DNA from: Planctomycetota bacterium
GTDB taxonomy: Bacteria; Planctomycetota; UBA1135; UBA2386
Assembly: GCA_016794035.1 (NCBI GenBank)
Contig: JAEUHS010000102.1
Coordinates: 1-36,399 of the forward strand
DNA length: 36,399 nucleotides
Direction of reading: 5' to 3'
Shown in pieces: positions 24,705-32,113 of this stretch. How positions within the stretch are numbered: position 1 is the first letter of the stretch; each line of letters opens with the position of its first letter. A program made the translations under genes and the position numbers. The notes beneath the pieces are model-generated. The model was given only the letters and a program-made list of their open reading frames with translations. It did not search any database and had not been told where the DNA came from.

Positions 24705-25457
24705 CTACGGCAGTTCGCGCAGCCGCAGGTTGCGGAACTCGACGCGCGCGCCCTCGGCCTCGAGCGCCAGGTAGCCGCGCGCCGGCGCGCAGCGGGTGCC
24801 GCCGTTGACCTCCTCGCCGTTGACCCACAGCCGCAGCTCGCCGTCGATGGCACGGATGTAGTAGTGGTTCCACTGGCCGTGCGGCAGCGTCCGGCGCTGC
24901 GTCGGGAAGCTGCGGCTGCCGTCCGGCCGGCCGACTGCGAACGTCGCACCGTCGTCGGCCCGGTAGCGGATCTCGGGCGTGAACGGCTGCATCGTCGAGC
25001 TGCCGACCGGGAACACGTCGCCGTGGCTGGTGAACCAGTCGGAGCGCGCGCCGTGCGCCTGCAGCCAGTCCGTCTCGTAACCGAGGTCGAGCACCTGCAC
25101 CTCGATGCCGCTGCGCGGCAGCTGGCCGGGCGGCAGGTCGGCGAACGCGGACTCCGGACACCAGACGAACACGCCCGAGTTGCCGGCGTGCTCGAGGTGC
25201 CGCCACTCGAGCACCAGTTCGAAGTTCGTGAACGGCCGTCGGCTGCGGGCGCCGCCGAGCGGCCTGCCGGTGCCGACGATCACGCCGTCGTGTTCGCTCC
25301 AGGTGTCGGCGTCGCCGTTGACGTCGACGAAGTCGGCGAGCGTCAGCGCGGGCCAGCCGTCGCCGGTGACGAACGCCTGCCGCAGCGGCGCGCGATCCTG
25401 GGGGCCGAACGGAGCCGCGGCGAGGGCGACGAGCACGACCAGCAGGAGCGCACGCAT
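24705..25457 (-). CDS. DUF1080 (3-keto-disaccharide hydrolase-like) secreted protein
   Basis: A 250-residue protein from the ATG at 25457 (a GTG two codons earlier is possible). It has a signal peptide (LLLVVLVALAAAPFG) and a single concanavalin-like beta-sandwich of the DUF1080 type. Typical elements are WSEHDGVIVGTG, NFELVLEWRH, NSGVFVWCPE, GIEVQVLDLGYETDW, GQWNHYYIRAIDGELRLWVN and a C-terminal GYLALEAEGARVEFRNLRLRELP. The family is greatly expanded in Planctomycetota and Verrucomicrobiota; some members hydrolyse 3-keto-glycosides, so an exported carbohydrate role is likely. It lies 38 bases downstream of the last gene of the ketosynthase operon on the same strand and might be read through from it, but a functional link is not evident. 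Confidence 0.85.
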   Translation of the reverse strand: MRALLLVVLVALAAAPFGPQDRAPLRQAFVTGDGWPALTLADFVDVNGDADTWSEHDGVIVGTGRPLGGARSRRPFTNFELVLEWRHLEHAGNSGVFVWCPESAFADLPPGQLPRSGIEVQVLDLGYETDWLQAHGARSDWFTSHGDVFPVGSSTMQPFTPEIRYRADDGATFAVGRPDGSRSFPTQRRTLPHGQWNHYYIRAIDGELRLWVNGEEVNGGTRCAPARGYLALEAEGARVEFRNLRLRELP

Positions 25458-25495
25458 GTCCACAGCATGCCCGCCGGCCGGCGCGAATCACCGGC

Positions 25496-26152
25496 TCATG
25501 CGGGCAGGGCGCGCCGGATCGCCGCGAAGGCGCCGCCGCCCGGCGCCGGCCACGCCGCCACCGGCGGCAGCGCGAGGCGCGGATGCGCCAGCAGCACCAC
25601 GGTGGCCGCGCAGGTCGGCGGCTCGCCGCGCAACACGTCCACCGTCGCCACCACCGCGGTCTCGGCCTCCCCGGCCACGAGCACGCGCAGCGCCTCGCCG
25701 AGCGCGTCGTCGGCGTCGCCGGGGGCGACCGACAGACAGATGCTGATGCCGCGCAGGCCGTGGCGCAGCGCCACTTCGCCGAGGCAGGTGCTCGGCAGCG
25801 TGTACGGGAAGATCGGCGCGTCGCGCATCTCGGTGTCGAGGCTCGCCGCGAACTGGCGGTCGGCGTCGAGGCAGCCGATCGTCGTCGCGACGATCAGCGC
25901 CGAGGCCTCGCGCTGCGCGGCGGTCAGCAGGTCCTGCAGGCCGGAGGCCTCGCTGGCCAGCACCAGCGCGCGCGAGGCGACGTCGAGGCGCCGGAACGTC
26001 TCGTCGCCGCGGCCGAACGCGGCGCGGAACGTGCGGCCGTCGCCCGGCGCGTCGACGCCGAGCTCGTCCCAGGTCACGTGGAGGCCGGCGGTGCCGGCGA
26101 TGCGGCGTCGGTCGACGTCGCCGATCGCGGCGACCACCGGCGTGACGGTCAT
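25496..26152 (-). CDS. short ketosynthase-like protein, chain-length-factor candidate
   Basis: A 218-residue protein resembling only the N-terminal half of a beta-ketoacyl synthase (Ketoacyl-synt_2 type). TIGCLDADRQFAASL, FPYTLPSTCLGEVALRHGLR and the later AETAVVATVDVL follow the ketosynthase fold, but there is no C-terminal half and no His/His pair, so it cannot be a full condensing enzyme. In aryl polyene clusters a protein of this size (ApeC) pairs with the catalytic ketosynthase ApeO as chain-length factor; by position and size this is the likely role. A Cys is present in STCLG, but I do not take it as the active-site Cys. Its ATG overlaps the stop of the full ketosynthase (ATGA, 26149-26152), which fits a stoichiometric heterodimer. 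Confidence 0.75.
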   Translation of the reverse strand: MTVTPVVAAIGDVDRRRIAGTAGLHVTWDELGVDAPGDGRTFRAAFGRGDETFRRLDVASRALVLASEASGLQDLLTAAQREASALIVATTIGCLDADRQFAASLDTEMRDAPIFPYTLPSTCLGEVALRHGLRGISICLSVAPGDADDALGEALRVLVAGEAETAVVATVDVLRGEPPTCAATVVLLAHPRLALPPVAAWPAPGGGAFAAIRRALPA

Positions 26153-27276
26153 GCCTGCAGCACCACCGCCGCCTGGATGCCGCCGAAGCCGCTGGCGACC
26201 TTCAGCGCGGTGCGCGCGCGCGGCAACGCGCGCGGCGAACGCACCAGGTCGAGCGCCGGATCGACGTCGGGGTCGTCGAGGCCGAAGTTCGCCGGCACGA
26301 AGCCGCGCTGCAGGGACTCGATCGCGGCGATCGTCTCCAGCACGCCCGCGGCGCCGAGCGTGTGACCGGTCTGTGCCTTGGTGCCGAACGCCGGCGGCGT
26401 GCGGCCGGCGAACACCGACACCAGGCCCATCGCCTCGGTGCTGTCGTTCGCCGGCGTCGCGGTGCCGTGCAGGTGCACGAGGTCGACGTCGCTCGCCGCG
26501 ATCCCGGCGTGCGCGAGCGCGCGCCGGACCGCGAGCGCGAGTCCGGCGCCCTGGCGGTCGGGACCGGTGACGTGGCAGGCGTCGTTGGCGCCGCCGTGGC
26601 CGCGCAGCACGACGCCGAGCGACTCCCGGCGGTGGCGCGTCAGCAGCAGCGCACCGGCACCTTCGCCGAGCGACACGCCGCGGCGCGCACGGTCGAACGG
26701 CCGGCAGGCCCCGGGGTCGAGCGCGCTGAGGCTGCCGAAGCCGGCGAGCACGAACTCGTGCAGCACGTCGACGCCGAGCACCAGCATGCGGTCGCACTCG
26801 CCGACCGCGAGGCGGCGCGCGGCGATCGCCAGCGCGACCAGGCCCGATGCGCACGCGCACGACACGTTGACGACCGGGCCGCCGAGTTCGAGGGCGCGCG
26901 CGATGCGTTCGCCGAGCCGCCAGGGCTGGCCGAGCCCGTCGCCGTCGCCGACGACGCCCGACAGGTCCGCCTTGGTCGAGGCCAGTACCAGGCCGGTCTC
27001 CCGGCGCGACGGCTCGCCGGCCTCGGCGAACGCCTCGTGGGCCGCCAGCGCCGCGGTGTGGAAGGCCTGGTCGGCCAGAGGCCACGCCGTCGGGAACGCG
27101 GCCGCCGGGATCTCGGCCGCGACCGTGGTCGGCACGTCGAATTGCGCGGTGCGTCGGCGCGGCAGCACCGCGGTGCGGCCGGCGAACACGCCGTCGGCGA
27201 ACGCCGTGCGGCCGGCGCCGAAGCCGGTCACCGCGCCGCGCCCGGCGACGAATACCTCCGCTGTGGTGCGATTCAT
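26149..27276 (-). CDS. beta-ketoacyl-ACP synthase (FabF-like, aryl-polyene type)
   Basis: A 375-residue condensing enzyme of the thiolase superfamily. It has the full Cys-His-His set: active-site Cys142 in [10 protein letters not shown], His270 in [15 protein letters not shown], and Lys300/His305 in [14 protein letters not shown]. The C-terminal glycine-rich [11 protein letters not shown] is also present. It would extend an acyl chain on ACP by decarboxylative condensation with malonyl-ACP. It is slightly shorter than housekeeping FabF (about 410). Its neighbours (exporter, LolA-like, DUF3261, short ketosynthase) are those of aryl polyene clusters rather than of the central fab operon, so it is probably the ApeO-type enzyme of a dedicated pathway. 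The ATG at 27276 overlaps the DUF3261 stop (ATGA), and its own stop overlaps the next start. Confidence 0.88.
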   Translation of the reverse strand: MNRTTAEVFVAGRGAVTGFGAGRTAFADGVFAGRTAVLPRRRTAQFDVPTTVAAEIPAAAFPTAWPLADQAFHTAALAAHEAFAEAGEPSRRETGLVLASTKADLSGVVGDGDGLGQPWRLGERIARALELGGPVVNVSCACASGLVALAIAARRLAVGECDRMLVLGVDVLHEFVLAGFGSLSALDPGACRPFDRARRGVSLGEGAGALLLTRHRRESLGVVLRGHGGANDACHVTGPDRQGAGLALAVRRALAHAGIAASDVDLVHLHGTATPANDSTEAMGLVSVFAGRTPPAFGTKAQTGHTLGAAGVLETIAAIESLQRGFVPANFGLDDPDVDPALDLVRSPRALPRARTALKVASGFGGIQAAVVLQA

Positions 27277-27926
27277 GGGGCGGTTGCCGGCAGCAGCGTC
27301 TCGGTGTGCGTGTCGACGGTCAGACGATAGCCGAACCAGCCGTTGTCGAGCACCGTGTGCCGCGGCGCCAGGCGCTGCGGCTCGGCGTCGCGCCAGTCGT
27401 AGGTGATCGTGATCGCGCCCTCGGGTCTGCCGTCGAGCCGCGTGAAGCGCCGCTGCAGCAGGCGGCCGTCGCGCCACAGTTCCTGCACGCGTTCGTCGCC
27501 GACGATGCCGGTGCGCGCGCCGTCGGGACCGGCGGCCGGCGCGAGCCACGGATAGAACGTGCGCTGCACGTCGAGCAGGATGAAGCGCGGCGGGAACGGC
27601 AGCTCCTGGTCGGACTGGTTCTGCAGTTCGATCGCGGTGCCGCGCAGCAGCATCACGAAGCCGACCGAGCCGACCGGCGACAGGCCGAGCACGGTCAGCG
27701 TGTCGCCCTGCTTCTGCACCGCGGCGTCGAAGCCGCGCTGGCCGTCTTCGCCCCAGTGCGCGGTGATGCGCTGCTGCCACAGCACGTCGGTCGCCAGCGT
27801 CGTCGCCGGCTGCAGCGTGCCCGGATAGTCCATGTCCGCCCACGCCGGTGCGCCAGCGGACGCACACGCGGCGGCGAACGCGGGCAGCAGGCCGGCGAGC
27901 AGCAGGCGTCGAGACAGGGCATTCAT
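27273..27926 (-). CDS. DUF3261 family lipoprotein
   Basis: A 217-residue protein with a leader SRRLLLAGLLPAFAAAC and lipobox cysteine 21. The body shows the DUF3261 pattern: LLWQQRITAHWGEDGQRGFD, AAVQKQGDTLTVLGLSPVG, a central FPPRFILLDVQRTFYP and a late NGWFGYRLTVDTHTE. DUF3261 lipoproteins are standard companions of the MMPL-type exporter and LolA-like carrier in aryl polyene and xanthomonadin clusters, where they are thought to help place the lipid product in the outer membrane. Both ends overlap their neighbours by ATGA (27923-27926 and 27273-27276). The exact biochemical role is unknown. Confidence 0.8.
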   Translation of the reverse strand: MNALSRRLLLAGLLPAFAAACASAGAPAWADMDYPGTLQPATTLATDVLWQQRITAHWGEDGQRGFDAAVQKQGDTLTVLGLSPVGSVGFVMLLRGTAIELQNQSDQELPFPPRFILLDVQRTFYPWLAPAAGPDGARTGIVGDERVQELWRDGRLLQRRFTRLDGRPEGAITITYDWRDAEPQRLAPRHTVLDNGWFGYRLTVDTHTETLLPATAP

Positions 27927-30283
27927 GGGCGGCGGGGGGCGGCCACGGCGGCGACCGACAGCGCGAGCAGCAGGCAGCACAGGATACCGACACCGGAGGT
28001 CGCGCCGATGCGGAACAGGGCGGGTTGCTGCGACAGCGACAGCAGGCCGAAGCCGAGCACGGTCGTCAGGCTCGCCAGCAGGATCGAGAACTGCGTCGCC
28101 ATGCGGCCCGCCGGATCGACCTCGCCGGCGGTCAGGAAGATGCCGTAGTCGACGCCCATGCTGACGACCATCAGCAGCGCGACCAGCGACAGCAGGTTCA
28201 TGCTGACGCCGCACAGCGCGAGCAGCGACATCGTCGCCAGCGCCGCCACCAGCGCCGGCAGGCAGGCGATCAGCGTCGGCCGCACGGCCCGGTGCCGCAC
28301 CGCGACCAGCAGCACGACGGCGACGAGGCCCAGCAGCAGCAGCTCCTGCATGCGGGTGCGGTAGTCGGCGAGCGCGCCGGTCAGCGCGCCTTCGATGTCC
28401 AGCAGCTGCGCGCCGTCGATCGCTTCGACGCGTTCGCGCAGCGCCGGTTCGTCGCGCAGGCCGTGCAGGAAGTTCAGGTAGGCGACGCCGTGTTCGCCGT
28501 CGGCGCGGAACGGCCGCACCAGCGTCTGCAGCGGCGTGCCCTTCAGGTCGGCGGGCACCAGCGGCCGCGGCGGCGGCGCGGCGAGGTCGTCGGCGAACGG
28601 CGTGAACGCGGTGGCGACGAAACCCGCCGCGGTCAGCGCCTCGCGCAGCCGCGGCCACAGCGTCGCATCCGCGCGCACCGCGGCGTCGACGGCCTGCTGC
28701 CGCGCGACGCTCGGCAGCAGCGCGCCGACGCCGACGTGGGACTCGAGTTCACCGGCGTGCTCGGCGGCGACCAGGGCCGCGGTGGCGAGGTCGTTGCGCG
28801 CCAGCGCCTCCTGTTCGTCGTGGCCGGTCACGACGACCACGCGCCGCTGCTCGAAGCGCGCGACGCGCGCCTGTACATCGTCGTCCTCGGCCTTCAGCAC
28901 CGGGTCGATGCGGTTGAGGGTCGAGACGCCGTCGTCCCAGCGCAGCGACGGCAGGCCGGCCGCGATCGCGAGCAGCGCGGCGGCGCCCGGCAGCAGCAGC
29001 CAGCGACTGCGGCGTTGCAGCACGCGGTCGATGCCGCCGGCGATCGCGAGCGTCAGCCGGGTCGGCCGCGACGGTCCGGCCAGGCCCGGCAGCAGCAGGT
29101 AGGTGAACAGCAGCGCCGCGCTGATGCCGACCGCCGCGAACAGCGCCAGTTCGCGCAGCCCCGGGAACGTCGCCACCAGCAGCGCGACGAACGCGACCAC
29201 GGTCGTCGCGGCGCTGAGGAACAGGCTCGGCCAGATGTGGCGCAGGGTCTGGCGCGGGCCGCCGGCCGCGGGCGCCAGCGCGTGGTGGGCGCAGAAGTGC
29301 AGCGAGTAGTCGATCGCGACGCCGAGCAGCGAGGCGCCGAACGCGAGCGTCAGGCCGTGCACCGAACCGAACGCGAGCAGGCACGCGCTGGTGCCGGCGA
29401 GGAAGCCGACGCCGAGCACCGGCAGCGACATCAGCATCGGCCGCAGCGATCGGAACAGCAGCAGGAACAGCAGCACCAGGCCCGCGATCGAGCCGATCGA
29501 CACGCGCTGGATGTCGGCGCGCATCGAGTCCTCGGCGCCGACGGCGTGACGGTTGGCGCCGGTGCGCAGCAGGCGCAGGTGGTCGCCGTGGGCCGCGCGC
29601 ACGGCCGCGAACGCCGCGTCGATGCCGGCGAGCAGGTCGCGCTGCGACACCGACTCCGAGGCGGTCGTGCGCGTGGTCAGGAACAGCACCGCGGCCGCGC
29701 CCTCGGTCGACACGAAGCGTTCGTCGACGACGCCGAGGCCGCTGGCGGTGCCGCCGGTGGTGCGCTCGAACAGCGACGGCAGCACCAGGAACGGGTCGGC
29801 CGGCGCCACGCGCGACACCAGCCCCGACATCGGCGACGCGAGGCGCTGCTTCAGCGCGGCGACGGCGGCGGCGATGCCGGCGTCGCCGAGGCGCTCGCGC
29901 ACGGCCGCGGCGCTCGGCGCCAGGAACGCGAAGCGCCGCGGCTGGTAGGTGGTCCACAGCGCCTCGTCGACGCCGGCCGGCGGCCCGCCGTCGAGCGCGG
30001 CCAGCACCGCACCGACCCGCGGTTCGGCGCGCAGCGCCTGCTCGAACGCGCGGCTGACGACGGCGGCCTCGTCGCGGTCCTGCGTCTCGACCAGCAGCAC
30101 CATCGTGCGGCTCAGCTCGCCGGTCGCGATGCGCCGCGCCAGCTCGATGCGCGAGTCCGGTTCGCCGCCCGGCAGGAAGTGCGTGATGTCGGTCGTCACC
30201 CGCAGCTGCAGCAGCACGTGCAGCAGCAGCGCGGTGAACAGCCCGGCGCCCACGGCGAGCCGTGGCCATTCCGCCCGCATCAT
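27923..30283 (-). CDS. MMPL/RND-type lipid exporter
   Basis: A 786-residue membrane protein with the RND layout. A first helix near the N-terminus (LAVGAGLFTALLLHVLL) is followed by a large periplasmic loop, a bundle of five to six helices, a second periplasmic loop and a second bundle. Each bundle has the family Asp-Tyr pair, in GVAIDYSLHF and MGVDYGIFL. Members use the proton gradient to export lipids or polyketides. The length matches the predicted exporters of aryl polyene clusters rather than HAE drug pumps (over 1,000 residues). The ATG at 30283 overlaps the stop of the LolA-like gene (ATGA) and its stop overlaps the DUF3261 start, so it sits in the middle of the operon. The likely cargo is the product of the ketosynthase pair. 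Confidence 0.88.
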   Translation of the reverse strand: MMRAEWPRLAVGAGLFTALLLHVLLQLRVTTDITHFLPGGEPDSRIELARRIATGELSRTMVLLVETQDRDEAAVVSRAFEQALRAEPRVGAVLAALDGGPPAGVDEALWTTYQPRRFAFLAPSAAAVRERLGDAGIAAAVAALKQRLASPMSGLVSRVAPADPFLVLPSLFERTTGGTASGLGVVDERFVSTEGAAAVLFLTTRTTASESVSQRDLLAGIDAAFAAVRAAHGDHLRLLRTGANRHAVGAEDSMRADIQRVSIGSIAGLVLLFLLLFRSLRPMLMSLPVLGVGFLAGTSACLLAFGSVHGLTLAFGASLLGVAIDYSLHFCAHHALAPAAGGPRQTLRHIWPSLFLSAATTVVAFVALLVATFPGLRELALFAAVGISAALLFTYLLLPGLAGPSRPTRLTLAIAGGIDRVLQRRSRWLLLPGAAALLAIAAGLPSLRWDDGVSTLNRIDPVLKAEDDDVQARVARFEQRRVVVVTGHDEQEALARNDLATAALVAAEHAGELESHVGVGALLPSVARQQAVDAAVRADATLWPRLREALTAAGFVATAFTPFADDLAAPPPRPLVPADLKGTPLQTLVRPFRADGEHGVAYLNFLHGLRDEPALRERVEAIDGAQLLDIEGALTGALADYRTRMQELLLLGLVAVVLLVAVRHRAVRPTLIACLPALVAALATMSLLALCGVSMNLLSLVALLMVVSMGVDYGIFLTAGEVDPAGRMATQFSILLASLTTVLGFGLLSLSQQPALFRIGATSGVGILCCLLLALSVAAVAAPRRP

Positions 30284-30996
30284 GGTGCGTCGATGCCGAA
30301 CAAGCGCTTCTGCTCGGCGCGGTCGAACCGGCGCGCCGGGTTCGCGGTCAGGACCTGCGTCACCGTGCGATCGCCGTTCGGCTCCGCGATCTCGATGCGT
30401 TCGACGGTCTCGCCGCGGCCGACCAGGCGCAGGTGCTTCAGCATCTTGTCGAGCGGCTCGACGCGCGGCACCAGCGTCAGCGCCCAGACCGCGACGTCGT
30501 GCTCGTCGAGCGTGTAGTCGACGCGGTAGGTCTTCACGAGCGCCGTCTCGTCGCCGGCGAACACGTGCACCAGCGACGTGATGAACGTGCGCACCTTGTC
30601 GCTGCGCGACAGGTCGATCACCTCGGTGCCGTCGCGGTTCTGCAGGCGCAGTTCGCGCGGCGTGATCGTCACGGTCGAGGGTTCGGGCGCGGTGACGATG
30701 CGCGCCAGGTAACCCTCAGGCTGCCTGCCGGCCTCGCTCGCCTCGCGGCGGAAGAAGTACAGCCGGCCCTCGCTCTGCAGCGGCAGCGCCAGCAGCGCGA
30801 CGTGCTTGTCCTCGCGGAACGTCGCCTCGAGACCGGACATCCTCGCCATCGTCGCGAACAGCGCGGCCGCGTCGCGTGGCCGCGGGCGCTCGGCGGGCGG
30901 CACTAGCGCCGCCGGGTCCTGGGCGACGACCGCGCCGGCGAGGCACAGGCCGATCAGGAGCGTGGACCGCAGTCGTCGCGTGCGTGGAAGTTCCAT
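30280..30996 (-). CDS. LolA-like outer-membrane lipoprotein carrier protein
   Basis: A 238-residue protein with a cleavable signal (LRSTLLIGLCLAGAVVA, cleavage before QDP), so periplasmic. The body has the LolA/LolB half-barrel pattern: LEATFREDKHVALLALPLQS, EGRLYFFRRE, VFAGDETALVKTYRV, VWALTLVPR and LVGRGETVERIEIAEPNGD. Such paralogues sit beside MMPL exporters in aryl polyene clusters and are thought to shuttle the hydrophobic product across the periplasm. The ATG at 30996 was chosen because it precedes the signal peptide; the open frame runs further upstream without coding character. It is the first gene of the five-gene operon and is divergent from the ACP gene. Confidence 0.82.
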   Translation of the reverse strand: MELPRTRRLRSTLLIGLCLAGAVVAQDPAALVPPAERPRPRDAAALFATMARMSGLEATFREDKHVALLALPLQSEGRLYFFRREASEAGRQPEGYLARIVTAPEPSTVTITPRELRLQNRDGTEVIDLSRSDKVRTFITSLVHVFAGDETALVKTYRVDYTLDEHDVAVWALTLVPRVEPLDKMLKHLRLVGRGETVERIEIAEPNGDRTVTQVLTANPARRFDRAEQKRLFGIDAP

Positions 30997-31016
30997 GGTG
31001 TCGCCGCCGGGACGCG

Positions 31017-31044
31017 ATGGTAGGCGACACCGCAGGCCGTGCAA
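31017..31044 (-). promoter_or_regulatory. candidate promoter of the five-gene lipid operon
   Basis: On the minus strand, TTGCAC (31039-31044), a 16-base spacer and TACCAT (31017-31022) form a weak sigma-70-like pair that ends 20 bases before the ATG of the LolA-like gene. Matches to consensus are only 3/6 and 4/6. Confidence 0.28.
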
Positions 31045-31128
31045 GCGATGCCTGCGCACAGTGGCCCGCCGCGCATGCATCGTTCGACCACTTGTCGACC
31101 GGTGACCGCGGCTGCTACATGGCTGCAG

Positions 31129-31395
31129 ATGTTCTCCGACGACGACCGCACGCGACTGCGCACGTTCCTCGCCAGCAACTTCCTGCTCAGCGACGAGGAG
31201 TTCCCGTTCGACGACGATGCCTCGCTGCTGGCGGCAGGCGTCGTCGACTCGACGGGCGTGCTCGAGCTGATCCTGTTCCTCGACGAGGTGTTCGGCGTGC
31301 AGGTCGCGGACGCCGAGGCCACGCCGCGCAACCTCGACTCGGTGCGTCGCATCCTCGAGTTCGTCGCGCGCAAGCGATCGGTCGACGCCGCCTAG
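31129..31395 (+). CDS. acyl carrier protein
   Basis: An 88-residue acidic helical protein. The phosphopantetheine site is Ser41 in GVVDSTGVLELILFLDEVFG, matching the D-S-[LTM] pattern at the start of helix 2. LLAAG before it and the later ADAEATPRNLDSVRRILEFV complete the four-helix ACP plan. It would carry the growing chain as a thioester once modified by a phosphopantetheinyl transferase, which is not in the window. The ATG at 31129 gives the normal ACP length; an earlier in-frame ATG (31039) adds 30 residues without ACP character. It is alone on the plus strand, divergent from the lipid operon (132 bases between starts) and convergent with the acetyltransferase gene (22 bases between stops). 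It could serve the ketosynthase pair, the glycan-modification genes, or both. Confidence 0.87.
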   Translation: MFSDDDRTRLRTFLASNFLLSDEEFPFDDDASLLAAGVVDSTGVLELILFLDEVFGVQVADAEATPRNLDSVRRILEFVARKRSVDAA

Positions 31396-31417
31396 CCGTG
31401 GCTGCGCGGGCCGCCGG

Positions 31418-32113
31418 TCAGGCGCCGTCGGTGCCGCGCCGCGCCGCCGCGTCTTCGATCGGCGCGAAGAACCCGGGGTCGTCGCGCAGTTCGTCCAGCG
31501 ACTTCTCCCACCAGCGCGACTGCAGCAGTTCGGCGATCTTCTGCGGCGAGAAGCGGTAGCCGACGACGCGTCCCGGGTTGCCCTGCACGATCGCGTACGG
31601 CGGCACGTCGCGGGCGACGACGGCGCTGGCGCCGACGACGGCGCCGTCGCCGATCGAACGCACCGACGGCAGCACGACGGCGTTGTGGCCGAGCCAGACG
31701 TCGTTGCCGATCACGAGTCGCGTGTTCTCGACCAGGTTGCGGTCGGTGATGCCGAAGAACGGGTTGAAGAACAGGCCGCTGGTCGAGCGTGTCGCCAGCG
31801 GGTGGTTGTGCGTCAGCGTGCGCACGGTCTCGGCGATCGAGCAGTAGCGGCCGACGACCGTGCCCTCGTCGAGGTGGAACGGGTGGATCCAGCCGCCGTG
31901 CGAGTACTCGCCGACCTCGACGCCGTGGTGCCGACGGAAGATCGCGCGCAGCGTCGCCGAGAACATCGAGCCGCCCTCGAGCCGGTAGGCGAGCCAGCGC
32001 AGGAACTGCTTCAGCCGCCAGGACGGCAGGCGATACAGCGCGAGGATCAGCGGGCCGAACAACGGCACCGAGCGCGGACGCTGGTGGCGCGGCAATGGCT
32101 GCTTCTCGATCAT
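31418..32113 (-). CDS. hexapeptide-repeat acetyltransferase (CatB/Vat-like)
   Basis: A 231-residue protein of the left-handed beta-helix family. The core has the repeats VGRYCSIAETVRTLT, VIGNDVWLGHNAVVLPSV and IGDGAVVGASAVVARDVPPY, and the acceptor-side NPGRVVGYRFS. The catalytic His is probably the one in THNHPL, as in xenobiotic (CatB/Vat) acetyltransferases. The C-terminal WWEKSLDELRDD is also typical. It transfers an acetyl (or other acyl) group from CoA to a hydroxyl or amino sugar. A basic N-terminal extension (about 45 residues) precedes the coil. Its ATG overlaps the stop of the NadE-like gene (ATGA, 32110-32113), and with the amidotransferase and glycosyltransferase nearby a role in decorating a surface glycan is likely. 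Confidence 0.85.
   Translation of the reverse strand: MIEKQPLPRHQRPRSVPLFGPLILALYRLPSWRLKQFLRWLAYRLEGGSMFSATLRAIFRRHHGVEVGEYSHGGWIHPFHLDEGTVVGRYCSIAETVRTLTHNHPLATRSTSGLFFNPFFGITDRNLVENTRLVIGNDVWLGHNAVVLPSVRSIGDGAVVGASAVVARDVPPYAIVQGNPGRVVGYRFSPQKIAELLQSRWWEKSLDELRDDPGFFAPIEDAAARRGTDGA

Noticed and set aside
27848..30517. Plus-strand frame of 889 codons opposite the MMPL exporter
   Set aside because: Gln/Arg/His-rich antisense translation of a membrane protein; no recognisable domain.
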